Source: Archaeoglobus sp. JdFR-22 (GTDB taxonomy: Archaea; Halobacteriota; Archaeoglobi; Archaeoglobales; Archaeoglobaceae). From it: 37,086 nucleotides of DNA. Below are positions 8,293-18,124 of this stretch, piece after piece (the stretch's first letter is position 1; every line of letters begins with the position of its first letter). The stretch spans positions 1 to 37,086 of the forward strand of contig MTMJ01000122.1 of the NCBI GenBank assembly GCA_002010045.1, read 5' to 3'. The notes beneath the pieces were generated by a model. That model was not told where the DNA came from, searched no databases, and saw only the letters and a list, made by a program, of their open reading frames with translations. Both the position numbers and the translations under genes were made by a program.

Positions 8293-9471
8293 ATGAGAAT
8301 ATGGCTTGTTGGTGCTTACGGAATTGTCTCTACAACTGCAATGGTCGGTGGAAAGGCTCTTGAAAGAGGAGTAGCCAGTACAACAGGTCTTGTTTCAGAA
8401 CTTCCACCTTTTGAAGGACTTGAAAAATATGCTCCTCTGAATTTTGAATTCGGAGGTCATGAAATCAGACAGCTTGAGAATGCTTACGATGCAACACTTG
8501 AGCACCTGAACCTTAACAGGCATTTTGATTTTAAACTACTTGACGCTGTTAAAGATGATATGATTCAGATAAGAACGGCAACAGGAACAGCAATAAACTG
8601 TGGAAGTGGAATTGATGAACTTGGAGAAATCAGAACAATTGAAGATGAAGAAATTGGTCTGAGAGAAATCACAGAAAAATTGATGGATGATATGAAAAAA
8701 TTCTCCGATGGAGAAACAGTTGTAATCAATGTTGCATCCACAGAGCCACTGCCTGAGTTGAATAAAAAATATCACGACAGTATTGACGGTTTTGAAACTT
8801 TGCTTGATGAGAACAGGAAAGAATACGCCACTGCAAGCATGCTCTATGCATATTCTGCCTTAAAACTTGGGCTACCATACGCCAATTTCACACCGAGTTC
8901 AGGTTCAAACATCCCTGCGTTAAGGCAGCTGGCTGAAGGAAAAACCCCCCATGCAGGCAGCGATGGCAAAACGGGCGAAACACTCGTGAAAACAACCCTA
9001 GCGCCAATGTTCCTCTACAGAAACCTGCAGATTATCGGATGGATGAGTTACAATATTCTTGGAGACTATGATGGAAAGGTACTTGCTCACAGAGACAATA
9101 AAGAAAGTAAGGTTGAGAGCAAGGACAAGGTTCTTGAAAAGATGCTCGGATACTCACCCTTCAGCATAACTGAAATAGACTTTTTCCCGAGTCTTCTTGA
9201 CAATAAAACAGCATTTGATTTCATACACTTTGAGGGTTTTCTCGGTACAAGGATGAAATATTACTTTATATGGGATGCAATCGATGCGATTGTCGCTGCC
9301 CCGTTGATACTTGATATTGCAAGATTTCTGCTTTTTGCAAAGAAAAAAGGTATAAGTGGTGTTGTTAAAGAACTTGGTTTCTTTTTTAAAGACCCGATGG
9401 AGTCTGACCTTGTGAATACACACGAACAGTTTTCAGAGCTGATAAACTGGTACAATCAGGTCAAAGATTGA
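8293..9471 (+). CDS. Myo-inositol-1-phosphate synthase
   Basis: 392 residues, as I recall the same length as the structurally studied A. fulgidus enzyme. It converts glucose-6-phosphate to inositol-1-phosphate using bound NAD. The N-terminal Rossmann motif is VGAYGIVSTTAMVGG (residues 6-20); the catalytic region contains NFTPSSGSNIPALRQLAEGK (about 199-218) and HAGSDGKTGETLVKT. In archaea the product feeds archaetidylinositol lipids and, in hyperthermophiles, the solute di-myo-inositol phosphate. It heads an apparent operon with purC, carA, carB and larB. A possible promoter (GGAAAG plus TTTTTAAGC) lies near 8175-8190, which would give a leader of about 80 nt, unlike most first genes in this window. 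Confidence 0.95.
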   Translation: MRIWLVGAYGIVSTTAMVGGKALERGVASTTGLVSELPPFEGLEKYAPLNFEFGGHEIRQLENAYDATLEHLNLNRHFDFKLLDAVKDDMIQIRTATGTAINCGSGIDELGEIRTIEDEEIGLREITEKLMDDMKKFSDGETVVINVASTEPLPELNKKYHDSIDGFETLLDENRKEYATASMLYAYSALKLGLPYANFTPSSGSNIPALRQLAEGKTPHAGSDGKTGETLVKTTLAPMFLYRNLQIIGWMSYNILGDYDGKVLAHRDNKESKVESKDKVLEKMLGYSPFSITEIDFFPSLLDNKTAFDFIHFEGFLGTRMKYYFIWDAIDAIVAAPLILDIARFLLFAKKKGISGVVKELGFFFKDPMESDLVNTHEQFSELINWYNQVKD

Positions 9472-9533
9472 CAGAAAATATTGAGCGGGCATTAGAGAAA
9501 AAATTATTAATTCAGGTCTTAGACTACCGCTCG

Positions 9534-10547
9534 ATGGGAAGTGTAAAGGATGTTATAATTGGAGAAAAACCAGAGCAGAATAGAATGGGAAAGGGCAATT
9601 TCGTTTTTTCTGACCGTTATTCAGTCTTTGATTACGGTGAAATGCCTGATCAGATAGAAGGAAAGGGGAAATCACTCTGTATGATATCAGCCTATTTCTT
9701 TGAGAGGCTTGACGAAGCAGGCATTAAAAATCATTACATCGGGTTGGTTGAAAACGGTGAGGTAAAAAAAGTCAAAGAAGTTCAGGAACCCGTGAATGTA
9801 ATCCAGACTGAAATTGTAAGAATATTGAAGCCAGAAAGGGTTAATGGCTACGATTACGGTATTTTTGGAAAAGAGAAATCCAACTTTCTCATCCCTCTTG
9901 AAGTAATTTACAGAAATACCCTGCCTGAGGGTTCAAGTGTTTTCAGGAGGCTTGAAAGGGGTGAAATTACTGTTGAGCAGCTTGGGTTGAAAGAATACCC
10001 GGAGGCGGGTGTAGTGCTGAAAGAACCATTCCTCGATGTCAGCACGAAACTCGAAGACAAGGATAGATATCTTACGTGGGATGAAGCAAAGAAGATTTCG
10101 GGATTAGATGAGGAAGAAATTGAATTGCTTAAGGAAATAACACTTAAGGTAAACAGGATTATAACAGAGAATACTGAAAAAGCTAAAATCAGGAATGAAG
10201 ATGGAAAGCTGGAATTTGCTTTTGATGATAAGAGAGAGATGATGGTTGTGGATACAATTGGAACTCCGGATGAATGCAGATTCAGTTTCGAGGGGATTCA
10301 AATCAGCAAGGAAGTTCTGAGGAAGTACTACCGCAGGACAGAATGGTACAGAAGGATTGAGAAATTGAAGGGAAATGAACGGTGGAGAGAGGAGGCAGGA
10401 AAACCTCCGAAACTGAATACGGAGATAAGAAATGCTGTATCTGACATGTACAAGGCATGCTGTAATGAAATAACAGGTATCAGATTCTTTGACGTTGATA
10501 GCCTCAGAAACGTGGTCAGAGAGATTAGAGATTTTCTGGGGGATTGA
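9534..10547 (+). CDS. purC: SAICAR synthase (phosphoribosylaminoimidazole-succinocarboxamide synthase)
   Basis: 337 residues from ATG 9534. The sequence (MGSVKDVIIG, then GKGNFVFSDRYSVFDYGEMP at about residues 20-39, and GKGKSLCMISAYFFERL) fits the longer archaeal PurC type, which ligates aspartate to CAIR in purine synthesis. ATG 9534 is preferred because archaeal homologues begin at (G/T)SVK; an in-frame TTG at 9468, overlapping the ino1 stop and preceded by AGGTCA, would add 22 residues and cannot be excluded. The stop abuts the carA start with no gap. Its position between ino1 and carAB suggests a mixed biosynthetic operon. Confidence 0.88.
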   Translation: MGSVKDVIIGEKPEQNRMGKGNFVFSDRYSVFDYGEMPDQIEGKGKSLCMISAYFFERLDEAGIKNHYIGLVENGEVKKVKEVQEPVNVIQTEIVRILKPERVNGYDYGIFGKEKSNFLIPLEVIYRNTLPEGSSVFRRLERGEITVEQLGLKEYPEAGVVLKEPFLDVSTKLEDKDRYLTWDEAKKISGLDEEEIELLKEITLKVNRIITENTEKAKIRNEDGKLEFAFDDKREMMVVDTIGTPDECRFSFEGIQISKEVLRKYYRRTEWYRRIEKLKGNERWREEAGKPPKLNTEIRNAVSDMYKACCNEITGIRFFDVDSLRNVVREIRDFLGD

Positions 10548-11618
10548 ATGAGGGCAGCGCTTGCAATCGAAGATGGGACGTTTCTTGAAGGAAAGGGTTT
10601 TGGTGAAGAAGGACTTGCTTTGGGAGAGCTTGTTTTCAATACAAGCATGACGGGTTATGTTGAAGCACTCACTGACCCAAGTTATGCAGGACAGATATTG
10701 ATGATGACATACCCGTTGGTAGGGAACTACGGGGTTTGCAGAGAAGATTTTGAGAGTGATGGAATTAAGGTCGAGGGGTTTGTTGTAAGAGAACTTTGCA
10801 GAGAGCCAAGCAACTGGAGGAGCGAGCTTAACGTTGATGAATTCCTGAGAGAATCTGGCATCCCGGGCATAGAAGGAATCGATACCCGCGCTTTAACCAT
10901 GAAAACAAGGGTTTACGGAGCTATGAAAGCTGTTGTAGCCGTTGGAGACTATGATAGAGAGGAATTACTGAAAATGGCAGCTGAACAACCTTCTATAACC
11001 GAAATAGATGTTGTTGATAAAGTTTGCGTTAAAGAACCTGTTTATTTCGAGGCTGAAAACGGTAGATATGACGTTGTGCTTGTAGATTGTGGAATAAAAA
11101 TGAGCATAGCAAGACAGTTGTTGAAGAGAGGGGTGAATCTCACCATTGTTCCTTTTGATTATTCTGCAAAGAAAATACTTGAATATAATCCTGATGGGGT
11201 CTTTATATCAAATGGTCCGGGTGACCCCTCAAGAGTTAAGGAGACGATTGACACAATCAAAAATCTGGCTGGCAAGGTGCCAATGGCTGGAATTTGCCTT
11301 GGAAATCAGCTTGTAGCCCTTGCAATGGGTGCAAAGACCTTTAAGCTAAAATTCGGACATAGAGGGGCAAATCAGCCAGTAAAGGATTTTGAAACTGGAA
11401 GAGTCTTCATATCGAGCCAGAATCACGGATTTGCTGTCGATGCGAACACACTTGAAAGCACCGGTTTAGAGATAATTCAGATAAACCTCAATGACAATAC
11501 AGTTGAGGGTTTGAGACATCAGGAGTTGCCTTTACTGGCAGTTCAGTATCATCCAGAAGCTTCCCCCGGTCCTCACGACACGTTTTTCTTCTTTGATACT
11601 TTTATTGATATGCTGTGA
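10548..11618 (+). CDS. carA: Carbamoyl phosphate synthase small subunit (glutaminase)
   Basis: 356 residues. It hydrolyses glutamine and passes ammonia to CarB for carbamoyl phosphate, the precursor of pyrimidines and arginine. The N-terminal CPSase domain (residues 1-130, with [20 protein letters not shown]) is followed by a class I amidotransferase domain with [10 protein letters not shown], nucleophile Cys250 (GICLGNQ) and His335/Glu337 ([12 protein letters not shown]). The residue three after the nucleophile is Asn instead of the common His. ATG directly follows the purC stop. carB begins four bases after the carA stop. Confidence 0.96.
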   Translation: MRAALAIEDGTFLEGKGFGEEGLALGELVFNTSMTGYVEALTDPSYAGQILMMTYPLVGNYGVCREDFESDGIKVEGFVVRELCREPSNWRSELNVDEFLRESGIPGIEGIDTRALTMKTRVYGAMKAVVAVGDYDREELLKMAAEQPSITEIDVVDKVCVKEPVYFEAENGRYDVVLVDCGIKMSIARQLLKRGVNLTIVPFDYSAKKILEYNPDGVFISNGPGDPSRVKETIDTIKNLAGKVPMAGICLGNQLVALAMGAKTFKLKFGHRGANQPVKDFETGRVFISSQNHGFAVDANTLESTGLEIIQINLNDNTVEGLRHQELPLLAVQYHPEASPGPHDTFFFFDTFIDML

Positions 11619-11622
11619 TAAC

Positions 11623-14600
11623 ATGCCGAGAAGAGAAGATATAAAGAAAATAATGGTTATCGGTTCTGGGCCAATAGTTATAGGTCAGGCAGCAGAGTTT
11701 GACTATTCCGGAAGTCAGGCATGCAAGGCTCTGAGAGAAGAGGGATATGAAGTTGTCCTTGTGAACTCAAATCCCGCAACAATCATGACCGACCCGGAGA
11801 TGGCGAACAGAACGTATATTGAGCCACTTCACGCAACGGTTGTTGAAAAAATCGTTGAAAAGGAAATTCCTGATGCAATTTTACCGACCTTGGGTGGTCA
11901 GACTGCTCTGAATCTTGCTGTTCAGCTGAGTGAGATGGGGGTTCTGGATAAACATGGGATTGAATTAATTGGAGCAAAGCTGGACGCAATAAAGAAAGCA
12001 GAGGACAGAGAGTTATTCAAGAAATCAATGGAGAAAATTGGTTTGAAAGTGCCTGAGAGTGATATCGCGGAAGATGTAAACAGCGCTCTTGAGATAGCAG
12101 AGCAGATTGGATACCCTGTTGTTGTAAGACCGGCTTTCACACTCGGCGGAACAGGAGGAGGAATAGCATATAACCGGAGAGAACTTGAGGAGATTGCTGA
12201 GCATGGACTTGAAATGTCGATGATAAATCAGATTCTCATCGAAAAGGGCGTTCTTGGCTGGAAAGAATTTGAGCTTGAGGTTATGCGTGATATGGCAGAC
12301 AATGTTGTGATAATCTGTTCGATTGAGAACTTCGACCCGATGGGCATTCATACCGGAGATAGCATAACTGTTGCACCCGCCCAAACCCTGACGGACGTGG
12401 AATATCAGAGATTGAGAGATGCGTCCATTGATATCATAAGGGAGATAGGGGTGGAGACAGGTGGAAGCAACATTCAGTTTGCTCTACACCCGGAATCGGA
12501 TGAGATGGTTGCTATAGAAATGAATCCGAGGGTAAGCAGGTCATCCTCTCTGGCTTCAAAGGCAACCGGATTTCCAATAGCAAAAATTGCGGCAAAGCTT
12601 GCAGTCGGTTATACTCTGGATGAAATTCCAAACGATATAACCAAGGAAACTCCCGCCTCCTTTGAACCGACCATCGACTATGTCGTCATAAAGATTCCCA
12701 GATTTGCCTTTGATAAGTTTCCGACAGTTGATTCCTCACTCGATAGTCAGATGAAAAGTGTTGGAGAGGTTATGGCTATCGGAAGGACTTTAGAGGAGGC
12801 ACTTCAGAAAGCACTTAGAAGTCTTGAAATTGGAAGATATGGTATTGGAAGCGATAGAAAGGATAAAAAATTCAGAAAAGACAAAATCATCAAAAAACTT
12901 CGTACTACAGAGGCTGATAGAATATTCTACATAAGATATGCTCTCAAGTCCGGTATCACAGTTGAGAGAATCAATGAACTGACGAAAATTGACCCTTGGT
13001 TCATCAGAAAAATCAAAAATATTGTTGAAATTGAAGACGAGCTGAATCATCTGGCTGAAAAATACAGAATTGACGAAATTGATGCAGATATTTTGTTGAG
13101 AGCAAAGAAATCCGGTTTCTCCGACCACCAGCTCGCAATAATTTTTAAAACAGATGAAAGAGAGGTGAGAAGGGTCAGGAAGGGGAAAGGTATTAATCCA
13201 GTCTTTAAAATGGTGGATACCTGTGCGGCTGAATTTGAGGCAAAGACACCATATTACTACTCTTCTTATGAGATGGAGAACGATGCTATGAGAACAGATA
13301 GAAAAAAAGTCATGATTCTTGGATCAGGACCGAACAGGATTGGACAGGGAGTTGAATTCGATTATTGCTGTGTACATTCTGTTTTAAGCCTTAAGGAAGA
13401 GGGTTATGAGACAATAATGGTGAACAATAATCCTGAGACTGTCTCTACTGACTATGACACATCTGACAGACTTTATTTTGAGCCAATAACTCACGAGGAT
13501 GTGATGAATATCTATGAAAACGAGATGCCTGAAGGGATTATTGTCCAGTTTGGTGGTCAGACACCACTCAACATTGCAAAAGACCTTGAAGATTCGGGTT
13601 GCAATATTCTGGGAACATCCACAGACTCGATAGACAGGGCTGAGGATAGGGAAAGGTTCGCAGAGATGCTCAGAAAACTGAATATTCCGCAACCAGAGAA
13701 TGGAATAGCCTTCCATATTGAGGAGGCAAAAGAAATAGCCAGAAAAATAGGTTATCCGGTGCTTGTTCGCCCGTCTTATGTGCTTGGTGGCAGAGCAATG
13801 GAGATTGTTTACGACGAGGAGACACTCGAAAGATATATCAACGAGGCTCTTGATGTGAGCCCCGAAAAGCCAATCCTCATTGATAAATTTCTTGAAGATG
13901 CAATAGAGGTCGAGGTTGATGCTCTTTGCGATGGAGAGGATGTTGTCATAGGGGGCATAATGGAGCATATTGAGGAAGCAGGAATTCACAGCGGAGATTC
14001 TGCATGCACTCTCCCTCCCATTTCTATTTCTCAGAAAGATATCGATACAATAATCGATTACACAAAGAGAATGGCTATTGAGCTGAATGTTGTGGGGCTG
14101 ATAAACATCCAGTATGCAATAAAGGATAAAGTATACGTTCTTGAAGCAAATCCCAGAGCAAGCAGAACAGTGCCATTTGTAAGCAAAGCTATAGGAGTCC
14201 CTCTTGCAAAGGTGGCAGCAAAGTTGATGATGGGGAAGAAATTGAAGGAACTGGGTATCAGGGAGAAACTGAATCTCGAACATGTGGCTGTAAAGGAAGC
14301 GGTATTCCCATTTCTCAAGCTACCGGGGGTTGACCCGATTCTTGGTCCAGAGATGAAGTCCACAGGAGAGGTAATGGGTATTGACTATAACTTTGGCGTT
14401 GCATATTACAAGGCTGAACTTGCAAGCGGCATGAACCCCCCGCTCAATGGAAGGGTTTTCATCAGCATAAAGAAGGCAGACAGAGAAAAGATATTACCGG
14501 TGGCTAAAAAATTGCAGGATATGGGGTTTGAGATTACCGCAACGGATGGAACTGCTAACTTCCTCAATGAAAATGGTGTCAGGGCAGATATTACACTTAA

Positions 14601-14850
14601 AATCAGTCAGGGTAGACCGAATATAATTGATGCAATCATCAACAAACAGGTGGATTTAATCATCAACACCCCGACTGGAAAAAGGGGGAAAACAGAAGGT
14701 TATTATCTGAGAAGGGCAGCAGTTGACCACTGCATTCCATATATAACCACGATTTCTGGTGCTATTGCCGCTGTAAAAGGTATAGAATCAATAAAAAATG
14801 CAGAGATGACAATCAAACCGGTACAGGAATATCACAGGGAAGTGCTATGA
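11623..14850 (+). CDS. carB: Carbamoyl phosphate synthase large subunit
   Basis: 1075 residues, full family length. Two homologous ATP-grasp halves are visible, each opening with a dinucleotide-fold-like motif ([20 protein letters not shown] near residue 10; [20 protein letters not shown] near 562) and containing the RPAFTLGG and [11 protein letters not shown] loops. A helical oligomerisation region lies between them, and a C-terminal MGS-like allosteric domain runs from about 935 ([14 protein letters not shown] to [19 protein letters not shown]). ATG 11623 is chosen because [14 protein letters not shown] is the family N-terminus; an earlier in-frame start would extend into carA. It forms the CarAB complex with the gene upstream; larB follows after 14 bases. 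Confidence 0.97.
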   Translation: MPRREDIKKIMVIGSGPIVIGQAAEFDYSGSQACKALREEGYEVVLVNSNPATIMTDPEMANRTYIEPLHATVVEKIVEKEIPDAILPTLGGQTALNLAVQLSEMGVLDKHGIELIGAKLDAIKKAEDRELFKKSMEKIGLKVPESDIAEDVNSALEIAEQIGYPVVVRPAFTLGGTGGGIAYNRRELEEIAEHGLEMSMINQILIEKGVLGWKEFELEVMRDMADNVVIICSIENFDPMGIHTGDSITVAPAQTLTDVEYQRLRDASIDIIREIGVETGGSNIQFALHPESDEMVAIEMNPRVSRSSSLASKATGFPIAKIAAKLAVGYTLDEIPNDITKETPASFEPTIDYVVIKIPRFAFDKFPTVDSSLDSQMKSVGEVMAIGRTLEEALQKALRSLEIGRYGIGSDRKDKKFRKDKIIKKLRTTEADRIFYIRYALKSGITVERINELTKIDPWFIRKIKNIVEIEDELNHLAEKYRIDEIDADILLRAKKSGFSDHQLAIIFKTDEREVRRVRKGKGINPVFKMVDTCAAEFEAKTPYYYSSYEMENDAMRTDRKKVMILGSGPNRIGQGVEFDYCCVHSVLSLKEEGYETIMVNNNPETVSTDYDTSDRLYFEPITHEDVMNIYENEMPEGIIVQFGGQTPLNIAKDLEDSGCNILGTSTDSIDRAEDRERFAEMLRKLNIPQPENGIAFHIEEAKEIARKIGYPVLVRPSYVLGGRAMEIVYDEETLERYINEALDVSPEKPILIDKFLEDAIEVEVDALCDGEDVVIGGIMEHIEEAGIHSGDSACTLPPISISQKDIDTIIDYTKRMAIELNVVGLINIQYAIKDKVYVLEANPRASRTVPFVSKAIGVPLAKVAAKLMMGKKLKELGIREKLNLEHVAVKEAVFPFLKLPGVDPILGPEMKSTGEVMGIDYNFGVAYYKAELASGMNPPLNGRVFISIKKADREKILPVAKKLQDMGFEITATDGTANFLNENGVRADITLKISQGRPNIIDAIINKQVDLIINTPTGKRGKTEGYYLRRAAVDHCIPYITTISGAIAAVKGIESIKNAEMTIKPVQEYHREVL

Positions 14851-14864
14851 TACAGAATGAGTGA

Positions 14865-15611
14865 ATGAAAGACGATATGTCAGAAAAAGAAGATATAAAG
14901 GAATTATTCTTCAAAAAAATCGAGGAAATCGCAAAAATTGATTGTCTGAGGGAGATAAGGGCAGGAAAACCTGAAGCTGTTTTTGCAGAATTCAAGGAGG
15001 TCGAGGAAGTCGTTAAAATTGTCAGAGGTTATCTTGAAAATTCAGGCAGGGTACTCGTTACAAGGGCGGACAGCAGAGTCATTGATGAACTGACAGAGGT
15101 ATTTGACTCCTCTGACATTAAAATAAAAATTAACAGAAAGGGAAGGACGGTCATTTTACAGAGAATTGATAAAATTGAAGATACTTCTGAGAAGGGTAGT
15201 GTGGCAATAATCACTGCCGGGACATCAGACATTGGAGTGGCAGAAGAGTCTGCATCAACTGCAGAGTTTCTTGGATTGAGGGTCATCAGGTTTTATGATG
15301 TCGGTATTGCTGGAATCCACAGACTCATAGAACCTCTGAAGGAAATCAGTAAGAAGGATGTTGATACAGTAATTGCAATAGCCGGAATGGAGGGGGCTTT
15401 GCCTTCTGTTATTGCTGGACTTATCGACATACCTGTGATTGCAGTTCCAACATCTGTGGGATATGGAACAAGCCTGAATGGAATCACCACCCTTTTTGCA
15501 ATGCTCCAGAGCTGTTCATCTGGTGTTGCGGTAGTCAATATTGATAATGGATTTGGTGCAGCAGTTTTTGCCAGTTTGGTATCTGAAAGAACAAAAAGAC
15601 ATAAAGCTTAA
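14865..15611 (+). CDS. larB: LarB, nickel-pincer cofactor biosynthesis protein (P2CMN synthase)
   Basis: 248 residues. The C-terminal two-thirds resemble PurE/AIR carboxylase, with ITAGTSDIGVAEESASTAEF (about residues 105-125), IAGMEGALPSVIAGL, PTSVGYGTS and VVNIDNGFGAAVFAS. In characterised systems LarB carboxylates and hydrolyses nicotinic acid adenine dinucleotide, starting the cofactor that LarE and LarC complete for lactate racemase and related enzymes. larC and larE are not in this window. The PurE-like fold raises the question of confusion with purine synthesis, but the motifs are LarB-specific. ATG 14865 is used; ATG 14877 is possible. It lies 14 bases after carB and ends the operon. 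Confidence 0.9.
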   Translation: MKDDMSEKEDIKELFFKKIEEIAKIDCLREIRAGKPEAVFAEFKEVEEVVKIVRGYLENSGRVLVTRADSRVIDELTEVFDSSDIKIKINRKGRTVILQRIDKIEDTSEKGSVAIITAGTSDIGVAEESASTAEFLGLRVIRFYDVGIAGIHRLIEPLKEISKKDVDTVIAIAGMEGALPSVIAGLIDIPVIAVPTSVGYGTSLNGITTLFAMLQSCSSGVAVVNIDNGFGAAVFASLVSERTKRHKA

Positions 15612-15663
15612 TATACTGAAAATTCCGGTCAACATTCTCTGAAACCGAAAACCCTAAAAAAAT

Positions 15664-15680
15664 CGAAAAGGAGATATAGG
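15664..15680 (+). promoter_or_regulatory. Promoter of the cytochrome pair
   Basis: CGAAAAGG (BRE-like) is followed directly by AGATATAGG, centred near 15676 and 26 nt before ATG 15702. This spacing indicates transcription starting at or beside the ATG, so it decides against the in-frame TTG at 15687, which would lie upstream of the transcript. Confidence 0.55.
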
Positions 15681-15701
15681 ATATTATTGTGCCTCAGCGA
15701 T

Positions 15702-16712
15702 ATGAAGAGAATACTGGCTGTCTTCCTGGTAACATTTTTGATACTTGTGAATCAGACAGCAGCTCAGGAGGAGACATGTGGCAGGTGCCATGACCTCGGT
15801 ACAATGGATTTTGATACAAGCTTACATAAGACATTGAGTGGAATAGATACAGCGTTCAAACAGGCAGCAGGAAATGACTTTGGAATTGATACGCCAGAAT
15901 ACTGTTTTAGTTGCCACATTGAGGATTGCAGTGGGTGTCATGAAGTCCACAAACAGATTCCCGAGATGTCTGACTGTAACAAATGTCACAGGGTTGGGTT
16001 GAATTACATTGGACTTGTATCAGAATACGGTCAGAAGGCTGACCATGCAGATGTCCACTTTGAGAAGGGCTTTGATTGTCTTGATTGCCACGACATAGAC
16101 AAAATTCACGGTGATGGCAAAAGTTACACATTTGCGGATGATGCTGTAGAGATTGACTGTGAGGACTGCCACATTGAAGGTAAGTTCGTGAGTGGAAGAG
16201 AAGCAACTTACGACCCGGGTACAGATGCTCACAAACTCCATCCTGACCTCGAATGCTCCGCCTGTCATGCAGACTATTACCCGACGTGCTACAACTGTCA
16301 TCTTGATACCGGCAAATTTGAAGGATTCACAACCAAGGATTTCTATCTCATGAAACACGAAGGCAAATACAGTCCTGCGTACGTACAGACGGTAACGCTT
16401 GGAGAAAAACAATCCGTGGGAGCAGGTGTTATAAATCCACATACAATAACTTCTGATGCAAGAAAGTGTGAGGACTGTCATGACAATCAGGAAAAAGTGT
16501 TCTTAACCGGTTTTGACGGCAGAGTTTTCGGACCTCCGGGCGTTGAGCTTGCAGAACCGCCATCAGAACTTGCAGTGAGTCTTGGATTTATTGGAGTCAA
16601 TTACAAGCTTGATATTACTTTCATCGGCAGCCTGATAATTCTGGGGGTACTGGGCGGTCTTGCAGTCCATGTTATTGTAAGAAGGATTACTCTGGGGAGG
16701 TGGGTTGGATGA
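15702..16712 (+). CDS. Membrane-anchored nine-heme cytochrome c
   Basis: 336 residues. A signal peptide (MKRILAVFLVTFLILVN, cleavage probably after TAA at 19-21) is followed by nine CXXCH heme c sites at Cys26, 68, 76, 92, 126, 153, 185, 196 and 256. Extra histidines (H80, H83, H115, H136, H180, H219, H247) could be distal ligands. A transmembrane helix at about 305-327 and a basic tail anchor the heme domain outside the cell. The stop overlaps the cytochrome b start, so the two almost certainly act together in transmembrane electron transfer. The family resembles cytochromes of metal-reducing, sulfite/nitrite-reducing or syntrophic archaea, but the terminal acceptor is not identifiable. An in-frame TTG at 15687 is rejected on promoter spacing. 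Confidence 0.92.
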   Translation: MKRILAVFLVTFLILVNQTAAQEETCGRCHDLGTMDFDTSLHKTLSGIDTAFKQAAGNDFGIDTPEYCFSCHIEDCSGCHEVHKQIPEMSDCNKCHRVGLNYIGLVSEYGQKADHADVHFEKGFDCLDCHDIDKIHGDGKSYTFADDAVEIDCEDCHIEGKFVSGREATYDPGTDAHKLHPDLECSACHADYYPTCYNCHLDTGKFEGFTTKDFYLMKHEGKYSPAYVQTVTLGEKQSVGAGVINPHTITSDARKCEDCHDNQEKVFLTGFDGRVFGPPGVELAEPPSELAVSLGFIGVNYKLDITFIGSLIILGVLGGLAVHVIVRRITLGRWVG

Positions 16713-17437
16713 AATTGTATGAAACTCTGCCTTCAAAGCAGAAGCCGGCAGTGGAGGAGAAGCCACATGCAAAGATTGACTACGGAACAATTGAAGTGGA
16801 CAGACACTCTCTGCAGTACCGAATCTATCACTGGTCTATCGTCATAACAGGTTTGATAATCGGATGGACCGGGCTAAGGCTAGGAGGACTTTATGGTGTA
16901 AAGTTCCCGGATATGCAGCTTGCTCTGACCCTCCATGTTTATATTGGACTGATTTTCGGGGGTCTTTTCGTGTTGATATTCATTTATGTCCTTCAGCACG
17001 AATGGGAATGGTTTTCTCCAGCTCGTTTCCCCTACGCAATAAAGTTCTTTATACAGGAAGCACTTGCATGGACGCACATAGGTCCCCACATAGAAGACCC
17101 CAGAGGATATGACCCCGACAGAAAAGAATACGTGGAGAAGTTAATCCCGACGGAAGTCATGGTTCTGTGGATGTATCTCGGTCTGGTTGCAGTCATGGGA
17201 ATTACAGGTTTACCGCTGTACTTTACAGGCATCTTCTCTCCGATTATTGACTTTGCAGGAAATTTTGCAGGGATATTTGGACTGGACGACGGAACAATGC
17301 TTCTCAGGGTTATACACAGGCTGGTAATGTATTTCTTCCTGATGACAATGCTGATTCACGCTTATGCAGTAATCATCTTTGATGTGCTTGGCTCAATGAT
17401 TACCGGGAAGAAGAAAGAAAGGATAATACGAAGATAA
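16709..17437 (+). CDS. Di-heme cytochrome b (cytochrome b561/formate dehydrogenase gamma-like)
   Basis: 242 residues. Four transmembrane helices lie at about 40-60, 70-95, 150-172 and 200-226. Histidines His41, His76, His203 and His217 sit within them and are the expected ligands of two b hemes. A soluble, Tyr- and Pro-rich loop joins helices 2 and 3. The start is ATG 16709, overlapping the cytochrome c stop (ATGA) and preceded by GGGGAGGTGG; GTG 16700 is too close to that site. Role by family: quinol or methanophenazine oxidation or reduction coupled to a c-type partner. The two-gene unit is followed by a T-rich stretch that probably terminates transcription. Confidence 0.9.
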   Translation: MKLYETLPSKQKPAVEEKPHAKIDYGTIEVDRHSLQYRIYHWSIVITGLIIGWTGLRLGGLYGVKFPDMQLALTLHVYIGLIFGGLFVLIFIYVLQHEWEWFSPARFPYAIKFFIQEALAWTHIGPHIEDPRGYDPDRKEYVEKLIPTEVMVLWMYLGLVAVMGITGLPLYFTGIFSPIIDFAGNFAGIFGLDDGTMLLRVIHRLVMYFFLMTMLIHAYAVIIFDVLGSMITGKKKERIIRR

Positions 17438-17438
17438 A

Positions 17439-17465
17439 ATTTTATTTTTTCTTTAATATTTTTTA
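17439..17465 (+). terminator. T-rich archaeal terminator after cytochrome b
   Basis: Immediately after the cytochrome b stop the plus strand carries runs of T (tttta, tttttt, then atatttttta). Archaeal RNA polymerase terminates at such U-tracts without a strong hairpin. No gene follows on the same strand for about 660 bases. Confidence 0.5.
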
Positions 17466-17569
17466 GAGTTGAATTCATTGTTTCAGTATAAAAGCAGGTC
17501 GGAAAAAAATCAGGAACAATCCAGAAGGTTTTGTTCATTGATTGCTGAAGAATTTACTTCAAAACTTTG

Positions 17570-18037
17570 TTAATGAAACATCGCATCCATATCACTTACA
17601 TCCTCAAACTCGTGCTGCAGATTCCATATTATGTAGATTTTACATCTGAAAACTTCTCTCAACGCCTCCATCAATGCACTTTTTCTGACCTCCTCTGTGT
17701 AAATTGGTACTGAGAAATCAATTCTCTGCAGATCGCCCGACCCGGGATGGATTCTGAATTCTGCTTTCCTGAAAAGCAAATCCATCTTCCATCTGTGAAT
17801 CAGACTATTTTTCTTTTTCTTTGGAAGAGAACTTAAAGCCCTGTAATGTTTCTCGGAAAGAGCAATACCACTTAACACCAGCACCACATCCTTTTTCAAG
17901 GGTTTCAGAATATCAGTCATCTGTTTTGAATTAGCTGGAAACTCAACAAGATAATGCCACTCTGCCTTCTCGTCATCGACCTTTCTTCTGAATATGCCTT
18001 CTTCATTAAGCCACTGTTTTACTTTCTCAGCGAGCAT
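17570..18037 (-). CDS. DUF2299 family protein
   Basis: 155 residues. The pattern matches archaeal DUF2299 proteins: an N-terminal KQWLNEEGIFRRKVDDEKA, then a WHYLVEFP strand, a basic linker (SSLPKKKKNSLIHRWKMDLL), the RIHPGSGDLQRIDFSVPIY segment and a C-terminal VFRCKIYIIWNLQHEF. The predicted fold is a small alpha/beta domain, reported to resemble secretion chaperones, with no known function. A CTTTTATCC box on the minus strand (18057-18065) lies about 25 nt before the ATG, consistent with leaderless expression as a single gene. The family name is from pattern memory. Confidence 0.72.
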   Translation of the reverse strand: MLAEKVKQWLNEEGIFRRKVDDEKAEWHYLVEFPANSKQMTDILKPLKKDVVLVLSGIALSEKHYRALSSLPKKKKNSLIHRWKMDLLFRKAEFRIHPGSGDLQRIDFSVPIYTEEVRKSALMEALREVFRCKIYIIWNLQHEFEDVSDMDAMFH

Positions 18038-18124
18038 GAACCGGAGATGTCATGAAGGATAAAAGTATTTTCTAATTTCTTGTAAATCAGAAAAAACTAA
18101 AATGTATGAGGTTAATTATTAAAC

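Noticed and set aside
13384-14283. 299-codon open frame on the minus strand
   Set aside because: It lies wholly inside carB, antisense, with Cys- and His-rich composition and no domain; a shadow of the carB codon pattern.
15687-15701. TTG start for the cytochrome c
   Set aside because: The TATA box at about 15676 would place transcription start downstream of this codon; ATG 15702 also gives the better signal peptide.
16020-16481. 153-codon minus-strand frame
   Set aside because: Antisense to the cytochrome c gene, which has nine heme motifs, a signal peptide and its own promoter.
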